Below, piece after piece: positions 1-11,060 of a stretch of 64,000 nt of DNA (its first letter is position 1; each line of letters starts with the position of its first letter). The notes beneath the pieces were generated by a model that worked only from the letters and a program-made list of their open reading frames with translations, did not search any database and was not told the DNA's origin. This DNA comes from Pisaster brevispinus. Lineage: Eukaryota > Echinodermata > Asteroidea > Forcipulatida > Asteriidae. Location of the stretch: NCBI GenBank assembly GCA_023634235.1, contig JAMKCF010000004.1, positions 21,360,027 to 21,424,026 on the forward strand. Reading direction: 5' to 3'. Both the position numbers and the translations under genes were made by a program.

Positions 1-850
1 TAGAGAAGTCAAATCTACCATTAAGAAACGGTCAATAATTCAAGCATGACGCACTGGACAATCAAAAGTCAGCATGTAAACCAGTAATTTGCGTACGGCC
101 TTCGCTGTGTAAGCCACAGTAAAAACGCATGAAAAAAACATTGAAATTGAAACATTAGTACTTGAATTAAATCAAATTACAAACAAAATGTAAGGAATGT
201 AAGGAGGAAAAAAACCAACATGTCTGGATAAACATGCTATCAAATCAAGCAAATAAATTCTAAAGTTGGGAAGCCAAAGTTTCAGGAAGTGTAATCACTA
301 CGTTGTTTTGACTCTGAGCTGATCTTTTCAGCTCTAGTGAAGGTTCTTGGCTTTTGTCGAGGAATATGAATGCATTTCAAAGAATTTGTAGAAAGCAAAT
401 GCAATTATCAATGAATTGTACTTGCATTCATTGATCTAGTGCAATAAAGATTGTATTAAAGCTGCCTTGAGGCCGTTCAATTAAAGAATCTTCGATGGCT
501 AATAATTTTGTCCGAAAGTTTTTTTTTTTAAAGCTACTGACCGCACATGACTTTCTAAAAAAAAAGAGGAAACGTTTATTTTGCAAGCACGACTTTAAAT
601 AAATGTTTTTTCAAAAGTGGGTAACAGATACGTATCTTGAAATGCACCAACACTTTCAATGACTTTTCAAGAGTACTACAGTATGTCACATACGTCAACA
701 TACAGCAGCTTCATTTCACTTTAAAGGTAAAAGTCTTTGGTAAATGAGCGAATAATTAAATTGTTTTCTTTCATTGTAGATAAAAAAAAGAAAGAATGAG
801 AATCAGTATTAAGGGATGTGTTTCTATTTGACAACATCCATCATGTTTGT
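1..850. other. Intergenic, no feature recognised
   Basis: AT-rich sequence with short homopolymer runs. I see no open frame with coding character, no splice-site pair around an open frame and no clear repeat family. Confidence 0.5.
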
Positions 851-1530
851 GGCGTGTTGTGGTCGAGGGGTTAACAGCGCTGGACTCAAGCTCTGGTGTT
901 TCTGATCAGCAGAGTGTGGGTTCGAGTCCCAGCTGTGGCACGGTGTCCTCAAGCAAGATACATTACTATAACTGCTTTGTCCTTCGGATGGGACATATAA
1001 GGCCTTTTCACACTACCTCCATTTCGAACCGCGTTGAAACCTACCCGGGTCCTCGCTTCTTTTCGACACGGATCATTCACACTGGTCTTTACGTGAACCG
1101 GCTAATGCGTGAACCGTATAACAAAAAATGCAATTTCGATCCGGATTGAGATTTTCAACCCTGGTCCCTGCCAGGGTTGATTTCTATCCGGCTAGAGCAT
1201 GCTACCCGGAGGCGGGTTGAAATTTTTACAGTGTGAAACGGGATGAACAAAATATCCGGTTCGGAACCGGTTCCGACCCTGAGATTTTGGACAGTATGAA
1301 AAGGCCTTAAGACGTAGGTCTTGTGTACTAGGATTGGTGGTGCATGTAAAAGAACCCAGAAAACTTATCGTGAAAGAGTAGGGGCTAACCACAGTGTTTT
1401 TTGGTCCACATAGCAAGCATCCTAGTTTACAGGTTTCCTCAGGCTTGCGAGTTTTAGTGACTAAGTTCCCTTATGAGGCATCCTTGGTTTTATTATAACA
1501 TAAACAATTATCACAATAATAATTTATTGA
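851..1530 (+). mobile_element. tRNA-Leu(CAA)-like SINE, interrupted
   Basis: The head (851-942) has a tRNA-like A box (GTGGTCGAGGGG), an anticodon-loop-like ACTCAAG (CAA, Leu), a long variable region and a B box (GGTTCGAGTCC at 919-929). The SINE body follows (CTTCGGATGGGAC) and resumes after a nested inverted-repeat insertion at 1001-1306, continuing through the segment with GCATGTAAAAGAACCC to an AT-rich tail. The same family recurs at about 4.7, 12.4-13.1, 24.7, 26.3-26.7, 30.7-31.05, 39.9-40.2, 46.0-46.3 and 49.7-50.0 kb. Head and body are read directly; the tail boundary is approximate. Confidence 0.75.
1001..1306. mobile_element. MITE family C nested in a SINE
   Basis: The terminal inverted repeats are GGCCTTTTCACACTACC on the left and, on the opposite strand at the right end, GGCCTTTTCATACTGTCC. 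They are flanked by TAA (998-1000) and TTA (1307-1309). The element is 306 bp, has no coding capacity and contains internal palindromic GC-rich motifs (CCGGTTC, GAACCGG). GGCC termini with a TWA-type 3-bp target suggest a PIF/Harbinger-type non-autonomous element, which is inference. Confidence 0.7.
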
Positions 1531-1594
1531 GTTGCAACTTTTGTATTCATGTACTGGTAGTCATGTTGATTTGACTGACAATGATTCAATCCAG

Positions 1595-1843
1595 GGCCAA
1601 ATTTCATGGCTCTGCTTACTGCCGAATTTTGTGCTTACGATCACAATTCTCCGCTTACTCTGCAAGCGCCAAATTTCTGTGCTAGCTGTGTAAGCGAAGA
1701 ATGCCTAGTAATGTAGAGTACACACCCGTACAAGTAAAAATTCTCTGCTAACCCGTGAAATACGCTTGACGTAAGCGCGGAATTCCCTGCTTCCGTAAGC
1801 GCCGATTCTTTGCTTACGGTAAGCAGAGCCATGAAATTGGGCC
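1595..1843. mobile_element. MITE family A, divergent copy
   Basis: The left end GGCCAAATTTCATGGCTCTG and the right end CAGAGCCATGAAATTGGGCC are inverted repeats of each other, and GTAAGC motifs iterate inside. This is the most divergent of about eight family A copies in the window. Confidence 0.6.
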
Positions 1844-2521
1844 TCGATCACTTCATCCTGAGATTATATTCCGTCTCAATTGCCAAACTCTCTACCAGCA
1901 ACTTTGCTAAAACAGAGGAATTAGCGCGGATGCAGATTAGGGGTTTGCAAAGTACAGTTTTCTTTAACCAGGATGGGATGATGAAAATGACAGATTGATG
2001 ACAGATGTGAAAATGGCTGAAATTGGCTCGGAGGTCTGTGTCCCCTCTTATTCTAGACCCCGAACCTCTCAGATGTTACAATATAGGTGGTTTACAGACT
2101 CCGTCACCAGAAATACAAAACTACAGGTTTGGACACAATGTGGACTTTTTTGCTTCTCCTTTTTGTGGCTGCTTTTACTTCTCTCAAGAAAATAGAAAGG
2201 CTCCAGGAGGTTCTGAGAAAATCTTGAAATCAGAAAAAAATCCTGAGAAATCACATGCCTGTTTAACTTATTCAAACCTGTCAACCATTTACAAGTTTAT
2301 CATTTACAGTCCTTTCACAATTTTTTGTATAAAAATCAGGCAAAATATTTACATCCGGGATGTATTTTGTCCGTTATCCAAACCCAAGAATGGAAATTCA
2401 GCATGCAGAGTTTGTTGTCAAGTTACAGGTCATTTTCTACATTGTTTAAACTCTGTCAATGTCAACAGAGATGTCAATGTAAAAAAAAAATTTCAAACAG
2501 AGAAATCAACCGTTCACTGAG

Positions 2522-3001
2522 ATCGTTCAGACACAGTACTAAAGTCGGTTTGAAGGCGGATTTAACTCACTCGGGTTTAACTTTGTGTGTCTGAACGCTC
2601 TTAAAACTTAACCGAATCGGGTTGAACCCGAATGAGTTAAATCGGTTTGCGAGGGTGGTTTATCGCTAAACCACTTCGGGTTTATCTTTTAGCAGTGTGT
2701 GGACAGAATAAAAATAACATCCGGTTTAACTCACAACAGATGACCGCTGACATGTGTAAGGTCGCTAAGTAAATATGCCTACGTTCGCCTGAACAGGGCC
2801 ACGCGCATGGTTTTGTGAATAAACCGGATACTGTTGTGTTGGGTCACAATGCTGTTTGACCTCTTAAAACTGAAGATAAACCATATCGGGTTTAACTTCG
2901 AGCTGTCTGAACGCAAGGTAGTTTTATTTTTACGACCGTCACTCGCTGCTTGTAAAGTTAAACCGATTCGGGTCTAACTTCAGTACGCTGTCTGAACATG
3001 G
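2522..3001. mobile_element. MITE family D with iterated subterminal motifs
   Basis: The ends GTTCAGACACAGTACTAAAG and, reversed, GTTCAGACAGCGTACTGAAG form inverted termini. The interior repeats CGGGTTTAAC-type motifs many times in both orientations. No coding frame is present. Non-autonomous DNA transposons often carry arrays of such subterminal motifs. Confidence 0.65.
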
Positions 3002-3314
3002 CCATTGATGGGTACTATTGTGGAAATTTGTAGGAAATTTGAGTTTCCTGTTGAATGACAGACACTTTTGTGTTGCTCATAGTTGCTTTAAAGGACACCA
3101 AATTAAATTTGAGGTTTGCGTTTATAGTAGAAGTGATGACAGATGTGGCCACAAACAACAAATGTGTTTACTAAAAAAAGCTATCAGCAAAATCTATCTA
3201 CAAGAATAGATATTGTATTTGCAACTAGCTGAACCAGAACGAAGCAAAGTGAAAAAATAACCGAAAACATCCATTTGAATGTACAGTTTTTAAAAATATA
3301 TCAACTTAAATGTA

Positions 3315-3690
3315 TTATGGGATTGGTTAGGATAAAAAACATCATTGTTTAATCTTAGTCTGAAAAGTTACTGGTTTTGAAGATCATACATCTGTACTAG
3401 TAGAACCATTTTTTCTGTGAAATATTTCCCTCTTCGAAAAAAACTGTATCTGAAAACCTAATTAGTAACAGCAGCTGGTTTCGGTTGTTACAACCCAAAT
3501 TAAGAACAATTTGTGTACATGTTGAAAATTGTGCATAGTTTTCCACTATTTTCTCCTGACTCACACAACGGATTAAACTCAAATGTTCACAGGTTTGGTA
3601 ATTCATGTATAATGTTTGATCACCCAAAACATAAACACTGTCTGCGACTTTTTTTGTCAGCTCTATATCATACCTTTAACAATACATTCA
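3315..3690. repeat. Interspersed repeat R3, copy 1
   Basis: Shares long stretches with 10538-11060, for example GATAAAAAACATCATTG, CTAGTAGAACCATTTTTT and GGTTGTTACA. This copy lacks the family A insertion present in the other and so acts as an empty-site reference. The class of the repeat is unknown. Confidence 0.6.
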
Positions 3691-4679
3691 TCACGCTTCA
3701 ATAACATGCTGGTACATACATGTATTCTCAGTTAAAACAAAGCTTGTTAAAGAAGTCCGTTTCACACAACCAGATAAGAGTAATGAACCCAACCTTCAGA
3801 CAACCAAAGTACCGCCAGACACCACCTGTAAACAGCTGAAGTTCAGTTTTCCTTGAATCTAGAACAAGTACCCAACATCAAAGATCACCGCTGAAGTACA
3901 AAATGTAGTCCATGTCAAAAGATACTGGTAACGGAATGCAACCTTTTTTTTTGAGTCGTGCAGTGCAGTTTGCCATCAATACGGCTTTTTGAGCTAATCA
4001 ATAAATGTCACAGTCTCTGCCTTTGACTATTGATCACCTCAAGAGGAGATCACATCTGTCTTAGAAGCTAACTTCACTTCTACATGTCTTCATTCCACAA
4101 ACCAGCTTAGTCTGGATAAATCAATAGCTCTATTGTCCCCTCTGTCATCCATTTCTTGAAAATGCAAATATAAATGACAATCATTCTTCTATAAACGTGG
4201 GTAATGAAGAGCTTTATGCCAATTTCGTATTTTTTAATGCTTGTTTCCCCCCCCCCCACCCCTAATTTTTATCACATACCTTTTGTATTTTTTCCCAGTT
4301 TACAAACATATTACTGTGTTTGTTTGTTGTTTACTGTTGTTGTTGGGTTTGGGTTTTTTTTTTTGGGGGGGGGGTGAAGGTACATGCAGATAAAAATGAA
4401 TAGTAATTTAAGAAATTTTGATTTAAAGTTTCTTCACCAACTTTTAAAAAACTGAAAACAGGCAAATTGTGCAGACTTCAAATAAATTGGAAACAAATTA
4501 AACTTGTAGTTTTAAATATTTTGTATTAATTTATTAATTCATTTTTTATTTACTTGGTGGAATTATTGTTGTTATATTATTTATTATTTTATGATTATGC
4601 TTTTTTTTTTTTTTTTTTGGGGGGGGAAGGTATTAAAGTGAAAATTTATCCGTTTTTTAATTTATCGAGCTCGGCATTC
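3691..4679. other. Intergenic, low-complexity
   Basis: No coding exon recognised. It contains homopolymer runs (C-run near 4250, T and G runs near 4360 and 4605) and AT-rich DNA. Confidence 0.5.
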
Positions 4680-4935
4680 ATTCGGCTTTAGGTGTAATGC
4701 ACGTAAAAGAGCCCAGTGGCACTTATCGCAAAGAGAAGGGGGTTTGCCCCGGTGTTTCTGGCAGTGGCTGCTGATTACGCCAAAGCACCTTGTAAACCCT
4801 TACTAGGTGCTACATAAATGGGTCTCATAATTCAATAGCCTCAAAAACCTGCCTGAAAATAAATTATGAAAAGCGCTTTGAGACGCCCGTAGAAAGTGCT
4901 ATATAAAAACTAGTTATTATTATTTTTATTACATG
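4680..4935 (+). mobile_element. SINE 3' body, 5'-truncated
   Basis: Carries the body and tail of the Leu-type SINE (GCACGTAAAAGAGCCCAGTG, then GCGCTTTGAGAC, AGTGCTATATAAA and a TTATTATTATT tail) without the tRNA head, as expected for incomplete reverse transcription. Confidence 0.65.
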
Positions 4936-5450
4936 TACTATTATTCGCAGCCTTTAAATCAAACCACATAGACCAGTCTGAGCAATATTTCATGTCATGT
5001 AAGTTCAAATCTGGGCTGAGTGCCACCCCCCCCAACACCTGTTACGAGACACCGCCAGCATCATTATTTATCCAAGTATCCTTCGAGGTGTGTTAGTGAC
5101 TCTACTTCAACCAAATATCGACTGCGCTACCCTCCACGTGTTATTACCTCACTGTTATTATCCCGACGATGATGGTGGTGCATGATTAGTGATGAAGCCA
5201 TGTGAATGCGAGAGACTCCCGTGTGTACACCAGATGCCGCACAACAATCCAACGATGAGAATTCTTACATCACGGACGGAGCCCACACACTAATAAAAAA
5301 ACCTTGGCCAGTCCGTTATTGGTACAGAACATAGAAATGCCAAGGACTGTGTTTGCATTGAACCAAAGCTGGTAGAATATTAGTAGGCTGTATTCAAGCA
5401 AAAACTATGACCCAGACTCAAAAAATATTACTGTTGGCGAATGTCAGTAG

Positions 5451-5782
5451 CAGTGGCGTACCGAATGGGGGGCATGGGGGGGGGGCACGTGCCCCCCAAA
5501 TTTCCAGAGTAAAATGTTACATTTTAGGCCTATACACTTTAATGTGACAAAAATGTCAATGTTTTTAACAGTATTTTTCCATTTACACACAAACAATGTA
5601 CTTGATTTTACACTAGACTATCTTTTTTAAAAATTAGTAAATTACATAAAAAAAGGTGCTAAAAAGAGGCTTGTTTAAGAGAAAGGCAGTTGGAAACTTG
5701 GCCAGAAGTGTCCCCCTCTCCCTAGAACAAATGGTGCACCCCCTTTTGTCCCCATGAAATTTTACCCTTAGTTACAGCACTG
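5451..5782. mobile_element. hAT-like MITE family G with 8-bp target duplication
   Basis: Starts CAGTGGCGTA and ends TACAGCACTG. The flanks are GTCAGTAG (5443-5450) and GTCATTAG (5783-5790), an 8-bp direct repeat with one mismatch. It is 332 bp and non-coding, with a G-run near the left end. An 8-bp duplication and CAG...CTG termini are typical of hAT elements, so the superfamily call rests on family knowledge. Confidence 0.7.
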
Positions 5783-5790
5783 GTCATTAG

Positions 5791-7390
5791 TAAAGATAAC
5801 TTTACACATACACACGTTGAAAATGTTTTGCTGGATTAAAGGGACACATTGCCTTGAAATCTAGTAAAAATTTGCTGTTTGGAATTGCTCCTTATCCTTT
5901 TTAAAGAGTTGTTCATGCACTAAAACACCTAGAGTTATTAGTGAGTAGTGATTAAATTTGTCTCTGGTAATACAAGCAGCCGAACATATACGGTCTGCCA
6001 TTTTGTGGAGTTGAAACTTTGGTCCTACAAAATGATCTATCAGGAAATGAAACAAAAACCACACAATTTTCGAGGGATATTTATGTGAATCATTTTGTTT
6101 TACTTTTGAAATATCTTTCTAACCACATTTTCTTCCAAAAAAAACCCCCGCTTTTTACAGCCCAAAGTGCCCATTCCAAAGTCACTCTACCCCTTTAATA
6201 TTTCCAAGACGGCATGCATACATAAAATAATATGGTATGTAAACAGGAATTACAAGACCAATTAATGGTTATTGGTATTTGAGGCTGGCTACAAATAACC
6301 TCAAGACAAACACTTGGATCACCTCACTCAAGTACCAGCATCTTTGAGAAAAGAAGTAGGATTTTCTTGCAATCATGAGCACTACGTCTGACTGCGACAC
6401 GAGTGCAATAAGAAACGGGGCCTTGAACTTTATTACTGAAGAGGTGTTGCAATTATCCTCTTCACAAAAGACACCACGGCAACTGTCATACAGGTGCAAT
6501 GGACTGGTTTGAGGTATGGGAAGGGGGGTGTGTGTGTGTGCCAGATAAGATTTTTCAAAGAGTTGTGCAGCGCCAAAACTAGGGTAACATTTTAAGGGGC
6601 GCAAGGGGTGTACCATTTTCTCGGGGGGGGGGGGAAAGCTACTAAATCTAACAGAAAAAAACCTGCACTACATCCTTCTCTGAACTTTACAAACACCTCT
6701 GAACATTTTTCAACAAAATGTAACCTATACCAATAAATAGCTCTTGATGACTTTATTGGAAAAAAAATTAACATCAGCAATTTGACAAAGAGAAAAATTG
6801 TCGATAGGCGGCCATGCTTTTGCCAAGTGACAAATACAACGGCTGTTTGAGTATGCACAACACAAGTATTCACTTTCCCCTGCAAATACAAGGGTTGATT
6901 TTGTTTTCATAGGTATCTAAACAGCCGTTGGGTTAACAACCTTGGAGGAGGCTAAGAGGTTTCAGATTCTATGGTGAACATTTTTCAAAAACTGGTACTA
7001 ATTTTTATTATTATTATTATTTTTTAAAGGCTTTCATAGTTTATGGTTTTGGATTATTTGCAACCAGATAAGTGATATTACAATTAGTCCATCAAGTTGG
7101 TGCCAATAAATTAAATTTCCAAAACCCAGTTTTTGCAACTTTTGAAATTGCCTGACCTGCTTCTCGGAATGTTCAAAAAGCAGGTCAAACGTAAACATTA
7201 CTTAGTCGACCTCTTCAAGTGAAAACAATTACAGCCAGGAATCTACCTGGTAGTCTGCGAAGTAACAACTTTATTGATGCAATTTAGATTATATCCTACC
7301 AGCATATTTCAAAACTCGTAGATTATTATGATGCACTTTACAAAAACAACTCAATGACATTCCAAGGTTCCAATGTTACTTTAGACTCAC
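5791..7390. other. Non-coding stretch
   Basis: No convincing exon on either strand. A TG microsatellite lies near 6528-6540 and a G-run near 6625. Open frames here are short and lack codon structure or splice context. Confidence 0.45.
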
Positions 7391-7475
7391 CTGCATTTCC
7401 TCAAGGGAGCTAGGGTTGACGTTTCTGCAAAATAATACAATAACTTCTGTGTTTACAGATGTCGGCCGGGCTGCT
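7391..7475 (-). CDS. Candidate internal exon of an unidentified gene
   Basis: On the minus strand a pyrimidine-rich acceptor (TTTCTTATTTTTAG) is followed by 85 nt and an excellent donor (CAG/GTGAGT). One frame is open throughout (phase: one leading base, then 28 codons), encoding a segment that includes TSVNTEVIVLFCRNV and ends SSLEEMQ. The composition looks like a real protein but I do not recognise the family. Its leading phase fits the candidate exon at 8462-8499. It could belong to a gene extending to the left, or be a chance splice-like match. Confidence 0.4.
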
Positions 7476-7750
7476 CTAAAAATAAGAAAGAAAACAATAC
7501 TTCACTGGAGGGAAAATATAGACACCCAGATCATCTCAGGTACGGCATTGTGAAAAGGATTGTGTTGTTACCAGGCTGATAAAAATAAATGTATTATTTC
7601 CAATCCATTCACCACATCTCATTTGAAACTTCTCCGTAGATTGGAAGTTATTCCTACAAATTTTTCCGCTTCCTTTCCTTTTAATTTCATCCAATGAAAA
7701 TTTCGATATGTTGTCATTTTTTAGAGACAAAATATGAATCACCAACACCT

Positions 7751-7943
7751 GGGCCTAATTTCATAGAGCTGCTTAAGCACAAAACAGAGCTAAGCACAAC
7801 AAAATTATGCTTAGCAGAATAAGGTAACCAGCCAAAATACCATGTAACATGCACAATCTTTGACTGGTATCCTGCTTACTTTAGTTAAGCACAAAGTTGT
7901 TAAGCAAAATTGTCTGCTTAAGCAGCTATATGAAATCAGGCCC
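7751..7943. mobile_element. MITE family A copy
   Basis: Inverted termini GGGCCTAATTTCATAGAGCT and its near complement ending ATGAAATCAGGCCC. The interior has GCTTAAGCAC, TAGCAGAATAAGGTAACC and other short palindromes. It directly abuts a second copy at 7944-8125. Confidence 0.75.
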
Positions 7944-8125
7944 AGGGACTTATTTCATAGAGCTGCTTGACCACAAAAAGTAGATCAGCACAACAAAATT
8001 ATGCTTACCAGAATAAGGTGTTACCGGTCGAAAACACCATTTCACGTATACAATTTGTGACTGGTATCCTGCTCATTTTTGTTTAGCAGGAAAATTATTA
8101 AGCAATTTTCTCTGAAATTGGGCCC
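7944..8125. mobile_element. MITE family A copy, tandem neighbour
   Basis: Begins AGGGACTTATTTCATAGAGC and ends CTGAAATTGGGCCCTG. Interior motifs match those of 7751-7943, so the two elements are adjacent in the same orientation. Confidence 0.7.
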
Positions 8126-8461
8126 TGATCATTTGGAAAAAAAAGGAACAAGAAAGAAACATTTTGAATAATTTTCTGTTTCTGTTTTCCAAAGGGCCAG
8201 CCCATCAATCAGAACTAAATTACCTATTCCATCATGTCCTTCACTTGAAGTGACTTTTATGGTAAAACGGAATCAATCAAGCTTTCTAGAATAATAAATA
8301 ATTAACAGCAGTTTAAAGCACGTTTACAAGCAATTGATGAAATAGTCTATTAAACCCCAAACCGTCAGTCAAGTATGGAATTTTGTTCTCTTCACCTTGT
8401 TACAAAAATGTACACACCCCACACAATCTACAACTATGAGGTTAAGTTTGAGTTGACTTAC

Positions 8462-8499
8462 CGCAATCTTAAAAAGTTAAGCAGGCGGGTAGGCATGGT
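8462..8499 (-). CDS. Weak candidate small exon
   Basis: The minus strand has a donor TTGCG/GTAAGT, and upstream a possible acceptor CGATAG gives a 38-nt open segment reading TMPTRLLNFLRL plus two bases. Those two bases complete a codon with the first base of the exon at 7391-7475. The acceptor has a poor pyrimidine tract, so this is speculative. Confidence 0.22.
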
Positions 8500-8508
8500 C
8501 TATCGTCA

Positions 8509-8592
8509 TGAGGTCCATTATAACAAGGTCCGTTATAACAAGGTCCATTATAAGAAGGTCCATTATAACAAGGTCCATTATAACAAGGTCCA
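8509..8592. repeat. 15-bp minisatellite
   Basis: About 5.5 tandem copies of AAGGTCCATTATAAC with single-base variants. An open frame through it reads YNKVH repeatedly, which simply reflects the 15-bp period. Confidence 0.9.
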
Positions 8593-8699
8593 GTTATTCA
8601 TGGTTCTAAAATATTGGGCTGTGTGTCCAGGTTTAATGACTTTGGATATGATTATGTATGAATTGCATCACCCCATGCAGCCAACGGCCATAGCTGTAG

Positions 8700-10537
8700 T
8701 CAAAATGACTTGATTTGGAGACAGCTTAGGAAAGTTTCTTAAAAACATTTCTTGTTTTAAAGATAAGTGGTGTCTGAGATACGACTCAAACGACATTAGT
8801 GCTTAGTTTCAGCCAACAATACAAAACATGGCTGTCAGCTGTGAAAAGTCGTAGCAAACTGTCGCATATAAAATGTCTCTAACAATTCTGAATGCACGTA
8901 TGCCTCAAAAACTACAAGTACAATTGTGTTTTTGTGTTATTAGTTCTTTATGGTGACTTACCAGTTAAAAATTTGTATCTTTCTTGAGGTATAGTAACAC
9001 TCGACCTTGGGGCCTTTCACTTTCATATAAATACTACAATGACACCCTGGATATTGGCCTTTGGTGGACACTATAGGAGTGCACTGTTTGGTTTGGGTGT
9101 AGGCCTATATATGGACAGATTGACCAAAACCTAATAGTGTCATAGTAGTGTGTCCATCATATCTCAAAATGGCTTAGGAGGGTCTGTTTCCAGGGTCGAG
9201 TTTCATAATTCAAGTTGGACCTGCAAGAAGCTACAAATTGCACCAGACTAACATTCCATGGCCGCATACATTTTTGAACGGTGGGTCAGATATTAGGAAT
9301 AAATCCTTCATTTTCGTGAAATGATTCAGCTCTTAAAGATAACAAGTTTTTGTTTTGTTCTTTCTCTCAAAGATGCCTGTCGTTCAGACGCGTACACTAG
9401 CGTGTAAGGCACAGGACAGTTGTGTGATATTTATTTCAGTTGAGTGCTTACTGGGAGGGATACATTATCAGCCTCTGCGCAAAACATAGAAATACTAGGT
9501 TTGCATGATGAACTGTGTTTAAAGCTTGCAGAAATGTTTATTGTTGCGAGAGCTGAATTATTCCACCAAATTGACGGATTTATGAAGACTATCCGACGTC
9601 CAAAACCCAATGCCAAAACTGTATGCAGCCATGGAATGCTGGTCTGGTGAGATTAGTATCTCCTAACCAGGTAAGATTTGAATCATGGAGGTCTGAACAT
9701 TTTCCGCCCCAGAAAACGGAACCTCGTATCTAGGTCTCTGTATCTGTGTACAGCACAGAGGAAGAGTCCTACATACATGTCGGGTTATATAGTAATATGA
9801 ACAAAACCAAGATTCTCAAAAATCATTCACATAATATAAAAAATCTTATTCATTTCATTTACAAAGTACTAGTTTCAAGAACGGTTCCTTCTCACAATTA
9901 TGTTCACAGTACGGAGTAATATCGATCAATTCAGTCAGTACATTCTAGAATATTAGGTCACATATAATTCTTGTTATTTACATTAAATGGAATATAATTA
10001 CCAAATCATAACAGATAAATTGAAATGCAAAATAGCTTTATGAAAACAATAGAAAACACACACATTAAATTCCTTTCATTCATTTCCACTTAAATACAAT
10101 AATAAAATGTGAGAAATTAAAAGAAAACATCATAAAGATTGGATTGATCTGGAAAGAAAAAACTAAAACAAAACAACCATACTATTTTGTCTGTTGTTGT
10201 CTTTGGTGGTATTTGCTTAATTGCAATAACTTTGGTGTGTTGTGCTTTTCTTACAACTGTCTTAATCTGCAATAATCAAGAATTAACTGTGGTGCAAAAC
10301 ATGATTCACTGAACCAAATAACTATTTCAAAAAACCTTTCTCTCTTTTTTGAAGTTGATTTTCTTCCAACAATATTAATTTGACAAAACTAAGGCTAGCA
10401 GAGAAACAGTCTCAGTACATTATACAAAAAGAAGCATTTTTGGGAATCTCGATAAAGTAATTTTTCATTCAACTTTTTGACCTTGAATAAGTTGTCATAA
10501 CTGACACTGTGGATGAGGAATGCGTTAAAGGTATTAT
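8700..10537. other. No recognised gene
   Basis: Mostly AT-rich sequence. A minus-strand segment at 8962-9033 lies between an AG (CATTGTAG) and a good donor (CTG/GTAAGT), but its open frame (containing MKVKGPKVECYY) does not join in phase to the 8462-8499 candidate. At 9444-9650 both strands are open by chance. The rest (9700-10537) shows nothing. Confidence 0.4.
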
Positions 10538-11060
10538 ACAGGATTGGTAAGGATAAAAAACATCATTGGTTACCTTTAGTCTGAAAGCTTACTGATTATG
10601 AAGTTCATACTAGAACCATTTTTTTTCCTGAGAAGTCTTTTGGTCTGAAATGGAGTCATGTTTGAGAAAACTGTACCTGAAAGCAGACCTAAAAAAAATT
10701 AGCTGGGCCCAATTTCATAAAGCCTGTAAGCACAAAATCTTGCTAAGCACAGGAAAATCTTGCTTAGCAGAAACACGTTACCAACCAACATTCCATAAAG
10801 TTGACATTGTTACCACTGGTACCCCGGTAAAGAAATTTGCTATAAAGCAGAATGTTCTGCTTAACAGCTTTATGAAATTGGGCCCTGATTTTGGTTGTTA
10901 CAGCCAAATTAAGGACAATGTGTTTACAGGCTGAAAATTGTGCATGTTTTTTCACTGTTTTCAACTGACTCACACAATGGATTGCGCCCAAGTTTTCACA
11001 GGTTTGTAATTTCATGTATTTCACACAAAACATGAACACTGTGTGTGACTATTTTGTCAA
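10538..11060. repeat. Interspersed repeat R3, copy 2, carrying a MITE
   Basis: Matches 3315-3690 on both sides of the family A element at 10706-10884. Shared motifs include GATAAAAAACATCATTG, GTCTGAAA and GGTTGTTACAG. Confidence 0.6.
10706..10884. mobile_element. MITE family A copy with CTG target duplication
   Basis: Begins GGCCCAATTTCATAAAGCC, ends with the inverted GAAATTGGGCC, and is flanked on both sides by CTG (10703-10705, 10885-10887). The related copy of the host repeat at 3.4 kb lacks it. Confidence 0.8.

Noticed and set aside
8375..8713. 112-codon frame containing YNKVH repeats
   Set aside because: It is produced by the 15-bp minisatellite and has no exon context.
9431..9650. Candidate exon on either strand
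   Set aside because: Both strands are open, the plus frame has a stop immediately upstream and no good acceptor in register, and I could not link it to another exon.
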